A stretch of 47,270 bases of DNA from Chloroflexi bacterium TSY (GTDB taxonomy: Bacteria; Chloroflexota; Anaerolineae; Caldilineales; Caldilineaceae), in the NCBI GenBank assembly GCA_019217005.1, contig JAHBNG010000118.1, positions 1 to 47,270 of the forward strand, read 5' to 3'. The notes beneath the pieces were generated by a model that saw only the letters and a program-made list of their open reading frames with translations, was not told where the DNA came from and did no database searches. Of this stretch, positions 19,448 to 28,358 are shown piece by piece. Each line of letters starts with the position of its first letter. Within the stretch, counting starts at the first letter, position 1. The translations under genes were made by a program, and so were the position numbers.

Positions 19448-19835
19448 GGCTCATCGACCACAAATGTGCGCAACCAATTCTCTCTGGCTAGCAACTGCTA
19501 TGTCGCACACACTTCCCTTCTGCTAGCTATGGGTGCGTTGCACTCGGAGCAATGGCAAGTAGATCAGCTCAATCACCTGCCACATCGATATGGGTCAGGG
19601 TCCAGCATGTGAATGCATCCTCGGTGATGGTATCGGTGGATAGCGTATGGGGTTACCTCTTCCTGAAAGTCTACATATTTGCGCCTGCGACTGCTGCGCA
19701 GGTCGCCGCCACTCAAATAACGCCTGCGGCAGATAGTACAGAGTTTGGTACCAACATCGACAATTTGTTGTCGATGTCAACGAGTGAGTGGCTATAATGT
19801 GCAGAGAGTCCCCATTGTCGTAAAGGCGTTTGGCC

Positions 19836-19846
19836 TATGGTATAAT
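19836..19846 (+). promoter_or_regulatory. Extended -10 promoter box
   Basis: TATGGTATAAT, with TATAAT at 19841-19846 and the TGG extension, 38 bases before the ATG of the AAA/nuclease gene. The best -35 candidate (TTGTCG, 19815-19820) is spaced 20 bases away, longer than usual, so the extended -10 would carry recognition. Confidence 0.45.
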
Positions 19847-19883
19847 CGATAAGAAAGGGGAGAGAAGCGAACGCGAGCCAGCC

Positions 19884-21645
19884 ATGTTGCAGAAACTACC
19901 GATTGGGATTCAGACATTTGAAAAGATTCGCATCGAAGACTATCTCTATGTCGACAAGACCGCAGCCATCCATCGTCTGATTATGTCAGGGGACTATTTC
20001 TTCTTGTCGCGCCCACGACGCTCGGGCAAGTCGTTGACGCTCTCGACCATCAAATCCATCTATTTGGGACAGCGCGAGTTGTTTGTCGGGCTTTGGATAG
20101 AAGAGCAGTGGGATTGGAGCAAAATTCATCCGATCATTCACATTTCCTTTAGCAGCGTGGACTACCAGGGGAGCGGTCTTGAGCGCGGTATCCAACTGAT
20201 GCTGGCCGACCAGGCAGTTCAAAATAACATCCAGCTTGACGGGACCACGATTAAGACCATGTTTGCGGAACTGATTCGCAAATTGTCAGAAAAAGGCAAA
20301 GTGGTCCTGCTGATCGACGAGTATGACAAGCCCATTATCGACTATCTGGATAATATTGAACAGGCCATAGACCATCGTCAGATTCTCAAGACCTTCTATT
20401 CGGTGATTAAGGACAGCGATCCTTATATTGAATTTCTGTTGATTACAGGCGTTTCCAAATTCAGCAAAGTCTCTATCTTTTCTGACCTGAATAATCTGAC
20501 GGATATCACATTGCATCGCCGTTTCACCACACTGACGGGATATACACAAGAAGAATTAGAATACAATTTTGAGCCATACATAGCTGAGGCCAAATCATTG
20601 CTAGGGTTTGAACGTCGCGCGCTGCTTGACCAGCTGCGCCACTGGTATAACGGCTACTCTTGGGACGGCTCCGCTTATGTTTATAATCCTTTTCCGGTCT
20701 TGAGCTTCTTCCAGCAAGCAGAGTTTCGCAACTTCTGGTTCGAGACGGGGACGCCATCGTTTTTGCTTACGCTCATGCAGAAAGAGTGGCTCTACAAACT
20801 GGAAGACTTAACAGTTAGTGAAAGGACTCTGGCCAGCTACGATATTGAAAAATTACAGGCGATTCCTATTCTCTTCCAAACCGGCTACCTGACTATCAAG
20901 GAGAAGGGTAAGTTTGGTTTATATATCCTTGATTATCCCAATGCCGAAGTCAAAGAATCTCTGCTGGATTACATGATCAGTGATTTGCGCCATGATCATG
21001 GCACGTTGGCGACACCAATGGTTGTTCAGCTCTACCAGGCATTCAACGCCAACGATACGGAGCGACTTATTAAGCTCATCAAGAGCATCTTTAAGAACAT
21101 CCCGTCGCAAATTTTCATTAAAGAGGCTGAAGCCTACTACCATAGCCTGATCTACCTCGTCTTCTTCTACCTGGATCAGTATCAGTAGATCCAAATTTCA
21201 GGTTTTGAGAGAGAATTCTGGCTAAACAGTTGACATAAATACAAATTTGCCGGTCGATATCTAGTTTTTGCGTTAGATTTGGGCGATTTTCAGATATGAA
21301 ATAGGTTGTTTTCTGTAACCGAAATCTGAATAAATGACTCCAAAATCCCTGCAATCTCGACTGAAAATAGCCAAAAACGCCAAATTTGGATCTACTGAGT
21401 ATACTGATAGCGAAGTCAACACCAATGATGGGCGCCTCGATTGCGTAGTCCAAACGTCCACCCACATCTACATCCTCGAATTCAAGCTCGACAAGAGTGC
21501 AGATGAAGCATTACAGCAGATAAAAGACAAAGGCTATGCCGACAAGTATGCCGCCGACCCGCGGCCCAAGGTGCTGCTCGGCATCAACTTTAGCGGCGAG
21601 AAGAAGACGGTGGATGAGTGGAAGATGTGTGAGGTAATAGGGTGA
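19884..21645 (+). pseudogene. AAA-ATPase / PD-(D/E)XK nuclease-domain protein, split by a MITE
   Basis: Belongs to the common AAA-ATPase-like (PF09820) plus PD-(D/E)XK nuclease superfamily (PF08011) proteins of about 510-550 residues. Seen: KLPIGIQTFEKIRIEDYLYV at the start, Walker A SRPRRSGKSLTLSTI, Walker B VVLLIDEYDKPI, and, after the insertion, the nuclease core DGRLDCVV...YILEFKLDKSADEAL. The first part stops at 21188, inside the MITE; the last part resumes at 21403. Removing 21183-21397 with one AGTAT gives FYLDQYTDSEVNTNDG in frame and 513 residues overall. The start chosen is ATG 19884, because family members begin here; an upstream TTG (19830) overlaps the promoter box. Role unknown; defence or mobile-element links are often suggested but unproven. 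Confidence 0.85.
21183..21397. mobile_element. MITE family B, 215 bp
   Basis: Inverted ends CAGTAGATCCAAATTT (16 perfect bases) and a 5-bp direct repeat AGTAT on both sides (21178-21182, 21398-21402). No coding capacity. It splits the AAA/nuclease gene, and excision with one target copy restores the frame exactly. Unrelated in ends and target length to MITE family A. Confidence 0.88.
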
Positions 21646-21675
21646 GGGAGTGTTGGGCGATTCCAAAAAATTAAT

Positions 21676-21746
21676 TATCCACAGATGAACAGGATTTACA
21701 GGATTAGAAAGAGAGAAATCCAGTCAATCCCGTCCATCTGTGGATA
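21676..21746. repeat. 71-bp inverted repeat
   Basis: TATCCACAGATG (21676-21687) pairs with CATCTGTGGATA (21735-21746); an inner ACAGGATT / AATCC pair adds to the stem. It lies 30 bases after the AAA/nuclease stop and may act as terminator or be a small palindromic element. Confidence 0.6.
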
Positions 21747-21833
21747 GTTTAAAAATTGGGTTGGCCTTGGTGGGACGAGGCAAGGGGTAGAGAGACTCAG
21801 TCGATCCAAATTCTCGCGGAGTAGGCGTTCTCT

Positions 21834-21968
21834 ATTACACGCAGTAGACATAATCCTGCATTTCTCAGTCAAAACAGACTCGAGCGGGCCAAATGGTCCG
21901 AGATTCTCTACTGCGTCTTTTTTCGCCATTTGAACGCTCTACCTCTGAGAAATCCTACTGCGTGTAAT
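21834..21968. mobile_element. Putative 135-bp MITE with CTCT target repeat
   Basis: Ends ATTACACGCAGTAG and CTACTGCGTGTAAT are inverted, extended by TTTCTCAG / CTGAGAAA after an unpaired insert in the left arm. CTCT flanks both sides (21830-21833, 21969-21972). An inner GGGCCAAATGGTCC palindrome sits mid-element. No second copy in the window, so mobility is inferred from structure only. Confidence 0.55.
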
Positions 21969-22059
21969 CTCTTACGCTGGTCATAGTCGAGTGGTACTGG
22001 ATTAAAGAATGCTGCACAATAGGGAATAAACTTACGTTGTCGGCGTTGGTGGCACTTGT

Positions 22060-22337
22060 GTTGGTGTCGGTGATGGTTCAGCACCTTTCATCGTGGCCAG
22101 CTGCTCTTTCTCCAGATAGATGGGGACACCTGTTTGAAGTTTCTCAATATCCATCACATTGTGGGCCAGATTGATCAACACCCGCTGATTGCGCAGAATT
22201 AAGTGAGTGAGTGCTCTCTTCGAGCTCTGGTCGTTCCCTCGCCATACCATTCAACATCTCTGTACACACGCCAATGCTCGTCAATGGCGTAATCATATCG
22301 TGGGTCAACACAGTGAGAAAGGTATCCTTTTGCTGTC
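22060..22337 (-). pseudogene. Sensor histidine kinase scrap (HisKA region)
   Basis: Reading leftward from about 22337, one frame gives QQKDTFLTVLTHDMITPLTS, the H-box of a HisKA dimerisation domain (phospho-acceptor His in THDM). A frame change near 22215 continues as ILRNQRVLINLAHNVMDIEK, the second HisKA helix (typical DLLDIEKLE region). Nothing of the sensor or ATPase domain remains. It abuts the truncated tyrosine transposase, so an insertion or deletion joined the two. Confidence 0.65.
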
Positions 22338-22347
22338 CATACCCACA

Positions 22348-22605
22348 TTAAACAATGTCAGGGCGTCCATCCGCGTCGCTATCCCCATAATTGCTGGTTC
22401 CCGTGGGGTAAATCAGCAAATGAAAATGGTCCGGTTGAAAGACATAGCCTAACATATTAAAGGGATGAAAAATTTTTACGTTTCTGAGTACTTCCCGCAA
22501 TAGATCCAAGTGTTGGGGATTGGCAAAAATGGGCGTTCGTCTGTGAACCACTTGCGTAATAAAGATGATAGAATTTGGAACGTAATAACGTCGAATGTTT
22601 GTCAT
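22348..22605 (-). pseudogene. REP-associated tyrosine transposase (Y1_Tnp), C-terminally truncated
   Basis: Start ATG 22605. The frame reads RRYYVPNSIIFITQVVHRR and later GYVFQPDHFHLLIYPTGTSN, characteristic of the Y1/HUH transposases that act on palindromic REP sequences. HFH is the metal-binding HUH pair. The normal protein continues past GTSN with a helix carrying the catalytic tyrosine (total about 150-200 residues); here it runs into GDSDADGRPDIV and a stop after 85 residues, so the catalytic Tyr is gone. The frame is open upstream into the adjoining palindrome, but family alignment supports 22605. One palindromic repeat begins 23 bases upstream (22628-22702). Confidence 0.75.
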
Positions 22606-22627
22606 TTTGACCTCATCTGTCCAAGCC

Positions 22628-22702
22628 TGTGCGGCTGCAAGCCCGCACCTACACTTAACCGGATCCATTCATCTGTCGTAGGCGCTGCTTGCAGCTGCGC
22701 AA
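22628..22702. repeat. Palindromic repeat, copy 3
   Basis: Same element as at 1403 and 1511: TGTGCGGCTGCAAGCCCGCA pairs with GTAGGCGCTGCTTGCAGCTG. It ends 11 bases before the stop of giant gene 3, as copy 2 does for giant gene 1, and lies next to the tyrosine transposase remnant that could have mobilised it. Confidence 0.7.
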
Positions 22703-22713
22703 ATTTGTCAACT

Positions 22714-25700
22714 CTATGGTCTGGTAGGCGCGATGGCCCTGAACTCGACGGTGATAGTGAAGGTACCGCCCGGTGCCAAGGGTAGGTTGCCCGCCAAATT
22801 GCCGGTTCCAGCACCGCTATCCCCTATCCAGGTGAGGACTCCCACCGCCTGCACATCGGGCAAGGTTGATGCCGTGCGATAGTCTAGAATGGTGGCGTCA
22901 TAGGTGTCTACCAGCGTCAGCTCGGTCATAGTAATGGATCCCGTGTTGGTGATCTGCAACGTGAAGGTAATGGTATCGCCCACGTTGGCCACACCGCTAG
23001 CCGGACTGGTCAAGATTTTTTCCACCGCCAATGTTGGTGATGCTGGTACAAAGCCAAAGTCGAATGTGTGGTCATTTTGACCGGCATCGCCCGTGGTCAG
23101 GCTAATGACCGCATTGATGCCGCTGAGGATGCCGTCTGAGTCCACGCCGTCGGTGATGGTGGTGCCGGAGTCCACGTTGGGCGTGGTTAGAGCGTAGGCT
23201 GATACCGCGGCCTGGGTCGTATCGATGCGGATTTCGTACTGGGTGTTGGGCAGCAGCCCGGTGGCTCCATTTTCAGTCACGTTGGCGTCGTTGAAGTAGT
23301 ATTCGCCGTTGGCATCGGTGGTGGCCGTGCCGACCTGCGTGCCGCTGCTGTCATGGAGGGTCAGGGTGACGTTGGCAATCGGGTCCTCGCACGGATCTTG
23401 GATGCCGTCGTCATCGCCGTCCAGCCAGACGTAGTTGCCGATTTCCAGGGGGGCGGGGCTACAGAGGGCGACAAGATCGCCTAGGCCATTGGCTTTGCCG
23501 AAGTCATTTGGGCCACTCAGCGTTGAATCACCATTAATAAGGCGGAAGCTCTGCGAGCGGGCACCTGTTGCATTGTTTAGCCAGGCAATCCCCGCGTCAA
23601 AAGATGTGCCGCCGCTTCCGCCGCTTCCAAAGGGAATCGGGTTATAGGTTGTTTGGACTACATCAGGTTGTCCTGGAATTTGCACGAGTCCCCCCAATCC
23701 GGGCTCTTGGTGGAAGGAATCGTTATGCCCGGTATAGGCATGCCAGTCATCACCGTAGTAATATTCATCGCCACCGGGACCCTGATTTAGTTGCGCAGTA
23801 AACGGATCGTTCGTGTCAATGGTGCCACATGCACCATCATTTTCCAGGTCAAATGTAGTGCCGTTGAAACAAGCACGCAAAATATCGCCTGATGCCCCGG
23901 CAAACATGGTAAGGGTTCCTGAAGCATCGGGCGGGAAAGCGTCAGAGCCATGTTGATCACCCCAACGATCACGAAGACCAAGGATCATGTCACTATTGTC
24001 AAATTCGATGTCAGTCAGCCAAGGTTGTGGGTAGACGCCCAATCTAAAGAAGCTAAACGAACCAGTATTGAAAAATGGATAATAGGGAGTCCAAGGATGC
24101 CATTCAGCGGCACCACCGTTATTTTCACATGGCGGTGTATAGCTCGACGTCAGACCATAGTTGGCACATCCCCGATCATAATTGAGGGGGAAGTCAAGGC
24201 TAGGTGTCAAAGCAAAGTTTGTACCATCAAAGGTGTAGACATAGGCATGTATTGCTGTATGATCGCCACTGCCAGTTGGGAGTGGCGGAATTTTGGGAGA
24301 CGTAACATCTAAGCTATTCTCTAGCGTGGCTAAGACAGTAGATTCCCCTGTACATACTAGGCCCACGTAAACAACTCCATCGCGAACTGCTGTGGCAAAT
24401 GGACGCATATCATCTGCCGAGCTATGCGTTGCACAAGGGTTTGGAATTGTATGGCTAATTGTCTGTGATGGATCAATAATGGGAATTTCTAGTAGATTTC
24501 TTGTATTGAGGTTAATTGTGTATAACGTTGATTCATCTTCCGAAATGTCCAAGTCGCCAAAACCAATTTTCCCCACTTCGGTAAATGCAGTCGCATCTCG
24601 ATCATAGTTTGCGGTATCATGTGGATCACTACCGGCCGAGAATCCATGACCAGCCATATCAATTGTTGTCACTGTGTTATTGACACGGTCAATGGCATAG
24701 ATGGCGCTGGGGCCGCCAGGACCAAAACCAACGTGGCGCTTTAAGAAGGCGGCTGCGTAAATTGTGTCAGTTGTTCTTCGGTATGTGAGACCCCAAGTAG
24801 GACCAATATCCGTATCAAGCGCTTCTATTGAATGCACTCCATCGTAATCCGCAACGATACCTGTATTGCCCGTTTGGCCAGAGTCATAGGGGAAGGAGAT
24901 GAGTGACTCAAGTCCCTGGTTTTGAGCTCCGCGTACAAAGCATGACGTCGCTAAATCTGGGGTGTTCTGACAATAATCAGCCGGATTCTGTATCGCTAGG
25001 TCAGCCGCACAGGTAGCTGCGCTGTGGCGCTGCACCGTGGTACCGCTGTTCGTGCCATGTACGCCGCTTTGCGCCCAACTGGGCAGGCCGCTGAACTCTA
25101 GACGGATGTGGGCGTCGTCGCCAGTGCGGCCGTTGAAGATGTTGTCGAAGTTGTAGGTGCCGTCGCTGTTGACCGGCGCAGCGCCAACTAGACCGTTATT
25201 GTCGTAGGCTGTGACCGTAATGCTGGCGAAGCCCGGTTCGTTGGCGTCGAGCACACCATCCGAGTCGAAGTCGCGCCAGATAGTGCCACCCAGGTCGTCG
25301 GGGTTGGTGCCACAGGTGATGATCTCGCCGTTGTGGAAGGTGACGGTGATGTCCTCGCCTGCATCTAGGTCGATGGTCGCAGTAGAGCCAGACGAGGTCG
25401 AACCGCCGTCGGTGTCGCCACTAAAGGTGATGTTGGTCACGCCCCAGCCCGCCAGCGTATCTTCGGAGATGACGTAGCTGCCGACGGTCTTGGTGATGGT
25501 TGCGTTGGTGCCGGTACCGCCGTTTGTGGGAATAGAGAGTCCATTCAAATCTGTGTCAGCGCTGCTGAAGGTGAAGGTGGCATCGTTGCCGTCGGTATTC
25601 TTGACAATGGTAATGGTGCCTTCAGGCGGCTCGAGCAGAATCATATCGCCCAAGCCACTGCCTTTACCAAAGGTACTGGGATCATTGATATTATCCGTTA

Positions 25701-27516
25701 AGCCCAAACGACCAGCCTGGATATTGGCGGCGCCACTTGTGCCACCGTCTTGCGTTCCTGTAGCGCTACTCATCCAAATGACACCATTTGAGACGCCAGT
25801 TAAGGGATCACTCATGTTGGCGACGGTTTGGTCTGTTCCTGAACAGTCGGTTGTAACTAAACCGCCAATAAATGTATTTTGTGATCCATTGAGAGAGTTC
25901 GCCCCTTGCGTTATCAGGCCCTGCATCTCGAAGTGAGTCCAACTACCGGTGTTGCCATCGACCGTGTCCATATAGATATCACCACCTGCGGTCAACGAAC
26001 GTAGAGCACTTGAGGCGATGTTTGACTCAAATGGTTGCTGATTCCCATATTGATGCCCAGAGCGGTCCATCACGCCGATAACCTTCTGGCCACCTGCTGT
26101 AAATTCAATGTCAGAAATCAGCGGTTGTGGCCATTGGCCAAAGGAGGGGGCTGTACGAAATGAATTGCTTGTGTGGTTTAATGTATTCAGAACCCAACCA
26201 CCCCAATTGCTGGATCCTTGATAATCCGCAAAGGTGGAAAATTGTTGGTCGACAATAAACGTTGTGGGGTTAGCAAAATCATCTAACCGCATGATATAGG
26301 CAGCCATATCATCCCGACGTTGAAACACGGTCCCGTTGTCGTTGGCACTCGCAGTTTGTTTTGTTGAGCTTTCGGCCGAACAGACAAGGCCAATGTAAAG
26401 ATTATTGTTGTATTCTTTAATTGCCCAAGGGCGACGATCATTAGGGGCAGACGCACCATCAGTCATACAGCCTGGGTCATTGACTGCTATGTTGTCGATT
26501 AGCTGCTTGCTCGTCACGTCAATGATCAAGAGTTGTCGATTGGTTAAGTCCATGACATAGAGTTTGGTACCATCCGCTGACAGTTCGATGTCGCCGATGC
26601 CTTCGGTGCCAGCCTTTTGAAAAGCCCAATCGTCGCGAAACGGCGCAGTGGGACCAACGGTATCAAAGCCGCGATCCGCGGCGGTCGCGTTGGCCATCCC
26701 CAGCGTCACCTGGCTGCTATCGCTTTGGCGCAGCAGCTGTGTTGGGTCGTTAATGTCCAGCCAGAGTTGTGATGTTCCTGGGTTGTCTGGATCGGACGCA
26801 TCTATCGTATAAATGGCGCCCACACCGCTAGGGCCCAGATCAGAAAAGCGTTTGATGACGGCGGCCAAATATATGGTACTGCTTTGCTTGTCATAGGCCA
26901 TGCCCCAGGTGGCACCTATCTCTCCGATGGTGGCCAGCGGTTTAAAGCTTGTATTGGCTGTATCGTAGTCGCCGCGCAGGTTGTAGTCGAACGCTACCAG
27001 AGCTGGCTCGTTGGCGTTGTCGACGTGAGTTCGATCACCGGAGCGGTGACAGCTTGTCACCACATTGGGGCAGGAAGTCGCCTGTGGCTGAAGTAACTTG
27101 AATGGAGATGCTGCCTGCGCCAGGGTCTGGTCCGACTCAAATGAAGCCAGTGTTACGTTATCCAACTCACGCGGTGCACTCCCAAGAAACCCTTTTGGGC
27201 TTATCTCTGCAGCAACACTATCCGTTTCGGCATGAGCGTTTTTGGAAAGAAGCGCTTTCTCATTGCGATCAGCGAGTTCCCGTTTATCCCTAAACCCGAC
27301 CTTAGCTAGGGCTGTGGACGGTGCTGGCAAGGCTTTTTGGAGTGTATCCGCTACAGGTTCTAACCGCGACATTGACAGATTCGTATCTACTATCTGTAAC
27401 ACCAATGGTGGTGGAATCAGCCCAAGCAGCAGCGAGGCTACGAGCAGGGCCAGACTCAGGGTGCGCAAACTACGGGCGACTGATCGGCGAACTTGGCGAG
27501 TTGACAGACGGTTCAT
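22714..27516 (-). CDS. Giant secreted surface protein 3 (two propeller-like modules, SdrD_B, DUF11), 1600 aa
   Basis: The frame is open to 27672, but the start chosen is ATG 27516: it has GGAG 9 bases upstream and matches the start of giant gene 1 (MNRLSTRQVRR vs MNHLLTRQVRK). Rough order: signal peptide 1-40; low-complexity linker to 140; propeller-like module 145-629; Spa-like module 629-725; SdrD_B-like 730-848; second propeller-like module 849-1352; SdrD_B 1352-1490 (IGNYVWLDGDDDGIQDP); DUF11 1495-1600. In the first module the usual SdrD_B follower is absent: GLGDMILLE runs straight into PPEGTITIVKNTDG. The 3' part and the Spa/SdrD_B part are nearly the same DNA as gene 1, the propeller parts are not. 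No C-terminal anchor is visible. Function unknown; secretion well supported. Confidence 0.9.
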   Translation of the reverse strand: MNRLSTRQVRRSVARSLRTLSLALLVASLLLGLIPPPLVLQIVDTNLSMSRLEPVADTLQKALPAPSTALAKVGFRDKRELADRNEKALLSKNAHAETDSVAAEISPKGFLGSAPRELDNVTLASFESDQTLAQAASPFKLLQPQATSCPNVVTSCHRSGDRTHVDNANEPALVAFDYNLRGDYDTANTSFKPLATIGEIGATWGMAYDKQSSTIYLAAVIKRFSDLGPSGVGAIYTIDASDPDNPGTSQLWLDINDPTQLLRQSDSSQVTLGMANATAADRGFDTVGPTAPFRDDWAFQKAGTEGIGDIELSADGTKLYVMDLTNRQLLIIDVTSKQLIDNIAVNDPGCMTDGASAPNDRRPWAIKEYNNNLYIGLVCSAESSTKQTASANDNGTVFQRRDDMAAYIMRLDDFANPTTFIVDQQFSTFADYQGSSNWGGWVLNTLNHTSNSFRTAPSFGQWPQPLISDIEFTAGGQKVIGVMDRSGHQYGNQQPFESNIASSALRSLTAGGDIYMDTVDGNTGSWTHFEMQGLITQGANSLNGSQNTFIGGLVTTDCSGTDQTVANMSDPLTGVSNGVIWMSSATGTQDGGTSGAANIQAGRLGLTDNINDPSTFGKGSGLGDMILLEPPEGTITIVKNTDGNDATFTFSSADTDLNGLSIPTNGGTGTNATITKTVGSYVISEDTLAGWGVTNITFSGDTDGGSTSSGSTATIDLDAGEDITVTFHNGEIITCGTNPDDLGGTIWRDFDSDGVLDANEPGFASITVTAYDNNGLVGAAPVNSDGTYNFDNIFNGRTGDDAHIRLEFSGLPSWAQSGVHGTNSGTTVQRHSAATCAADLAIQNPADYCQNTPDLATSCFVRGAQNQGLESLISFPYDSGQTGNTGIVADYDGVHSIEALDTDIGPTWGLTYRRTTDTIYAAAFLKRHVGFGPGGPSAIYAIDRVNNTVTTIDMAGHGFSAGSDPHDTANYDRDATAFTEVGKIGFGDLDISEDESTLYTINLNTRNLLEIPIIDPSQTISHTIPNPCATHSSADDMRPFATAVRDGVVYVGLVCTGESTVLATLENSLDVTSPKIPPLPTGSGDHTAIHAYVYTFDGTNFALTPSLDFPLNYDRGCANYGLTSSYTPPCENNGGAAEWHPWTPYYPFFNTGSFSFFRLGVYPQPWLTDIEFDNSDMILGLRDRWGDQHGSDAFPPDASGTLTMFAGASGDILRACFNGTTFDLENDGACGTIDTNDPFTAQLNQGPGGDEYYYGDDWHAYTGHNDSFHQEPGLGGLVQIPGQPDVVQTTYNPIPFGSGGSGGTSFDAGIAWLNNATGARSQSFRLINGDSTLSGPNDFGKANGLGDLVALCSPAPLEIGNYVWLDGDDDGIQDPCEDPIANVTLTLHDSSGTQVGTATTDANGEYYFNDANVTENGATGLLPNTQYEIRIDTTQAAVSAYALTTPNVDSGTTITDGVDSDGILSGINAVISLTTGDAGQNDHTFDFGFVPASPTLAVEKILTSPASGVANVGDTITFTLQITNTGSITMTELTLVDTYDATILDYRTASTLPDVQAVGVLTWIGDSGAGTGNLAGNLPLAPGGTFTITVEFRAIAPTRP

Positions 27517-27582
27517 ACGAAATGACTCCATGATGTGTTGACTTGATCGGACTAGATGATTGGTGATTCTGATGATTTGACG

Positions 27583-27835
27583 AGGTTGGCCGAAAGAGTG
27601 CCGTTTGCAACCACACCCAAATTTCCATAATGCTCCATATTCCGTAGGCAATGCTTGAAGATGCACAATCATTGTGTTTCTATACGCTCTCTTTAACGTT
27701 GGAAGTCATTAGTTGGCCGAGAAAGTGCGATTGCAAATCGCACCTGTGTAGCATTGCCTGACGTGCAAGTTTCGGTCAACTTGTCTGGCCAGAATTGATA
27801 GGTTGACCGGAATATCGTAGTTGCAAACCGTACCT
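27583..27835. repeat. Three short palindrome-bearing direct repeats
   Basis: Three related units begin GTTGGCCGA (27583), GTTGGCCGA (27712) and GTTGACCGGAA (27801), each leading to a TTGCAA-centred palindrome (for example AGTGCGATTGCAAATCGCAC). The first unit also holds GTAGGCAATGCTTGAAGATG, reminiscent of the palindromic repeats after the giant genes. No gene seen. Confidence 0.5.
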
Positions 27836-27837
27836 TT

Positions 27838-28358
27838 TATGAGTTCATTTGGTTTGACTGATCGGTAGACCTGCTCAGTATACAAGTCGACTGTGACAGG
27901 AATGCGACTCGAGTACGACTTGGTGCTGCTCCAAACGGTTCTAAGACGATGCCTTCTCTCTTGAGTAGCGAGATGAACTCACAACCACTTTTCGGACAGA
28001 TTCTTAGAATGGTTCAAAAATGGGTTTACAACTTTGTACGGAGTTAATCTGGTTTGTGTATTACAACGCGTTTTAAAAGTCATTCTGCGGAGGTTTTAGG
28101 ACGAAGAATCCGGGGTGGTTCATTTTAGCTGGATAGATAGGTTTACACTTTTAGAAACAGAAAGAACGTTTATATTCTCTGATTTCGCCGGTTCTCAGAG
28201 AGAAAACGGTCTCATATAGATTTTTGTCTATATATCAAAAGTGTAAACCTAATTTTGAACCACCCCAAGAATCCAACGTTCTAACTGTCATAGGAGGGTT
28301 CTTCGCTCGTTCCTACACTCAGAATGACACGCCTTGGTACTTTTAAAGAGCGCACTAA
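27838..28358. repeat. Long non-coding repeat, copy C (first part)
   Basis: Colinear with 10575-10897 of copy A, apart from the MITE at 28112-28266 and a few small insertions. CGATGCCTTCTCTCTTGAG and CCACTTTTCGGACAGATTC blocks are present. It continues after the ISAzo13 element at 29653. Confidence 0.8.
28112..28266. mobile_element. MITE family A, copy 2
   Basis: 155 bp, ends GGGGTGGTTC/GAACCACCCC, 8-bp target repeat AAGAATCC (28104-28111, 28267-28274). The empty site is preserved in copy A of the long repeat (ACGAAGAATCCAACG at 10822-10836). Its internal sequence is closest to the copy at 44945. Confidence 0.92.

Noticed and set aside
27517..27672. Longer start for giant gene 3
   Set aside because: The extra 52 residues read through a palindrome-rich repeat; ATG 27516 has a ribosome site and matches the start of giant gene 1.
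27583..27835. CRISPR-like spacing of short repeats
   Set aside because: Only three imperfect units with unequal spacing (129 and 89 bases) and no cas genes; palindromic repeat elements fit better.
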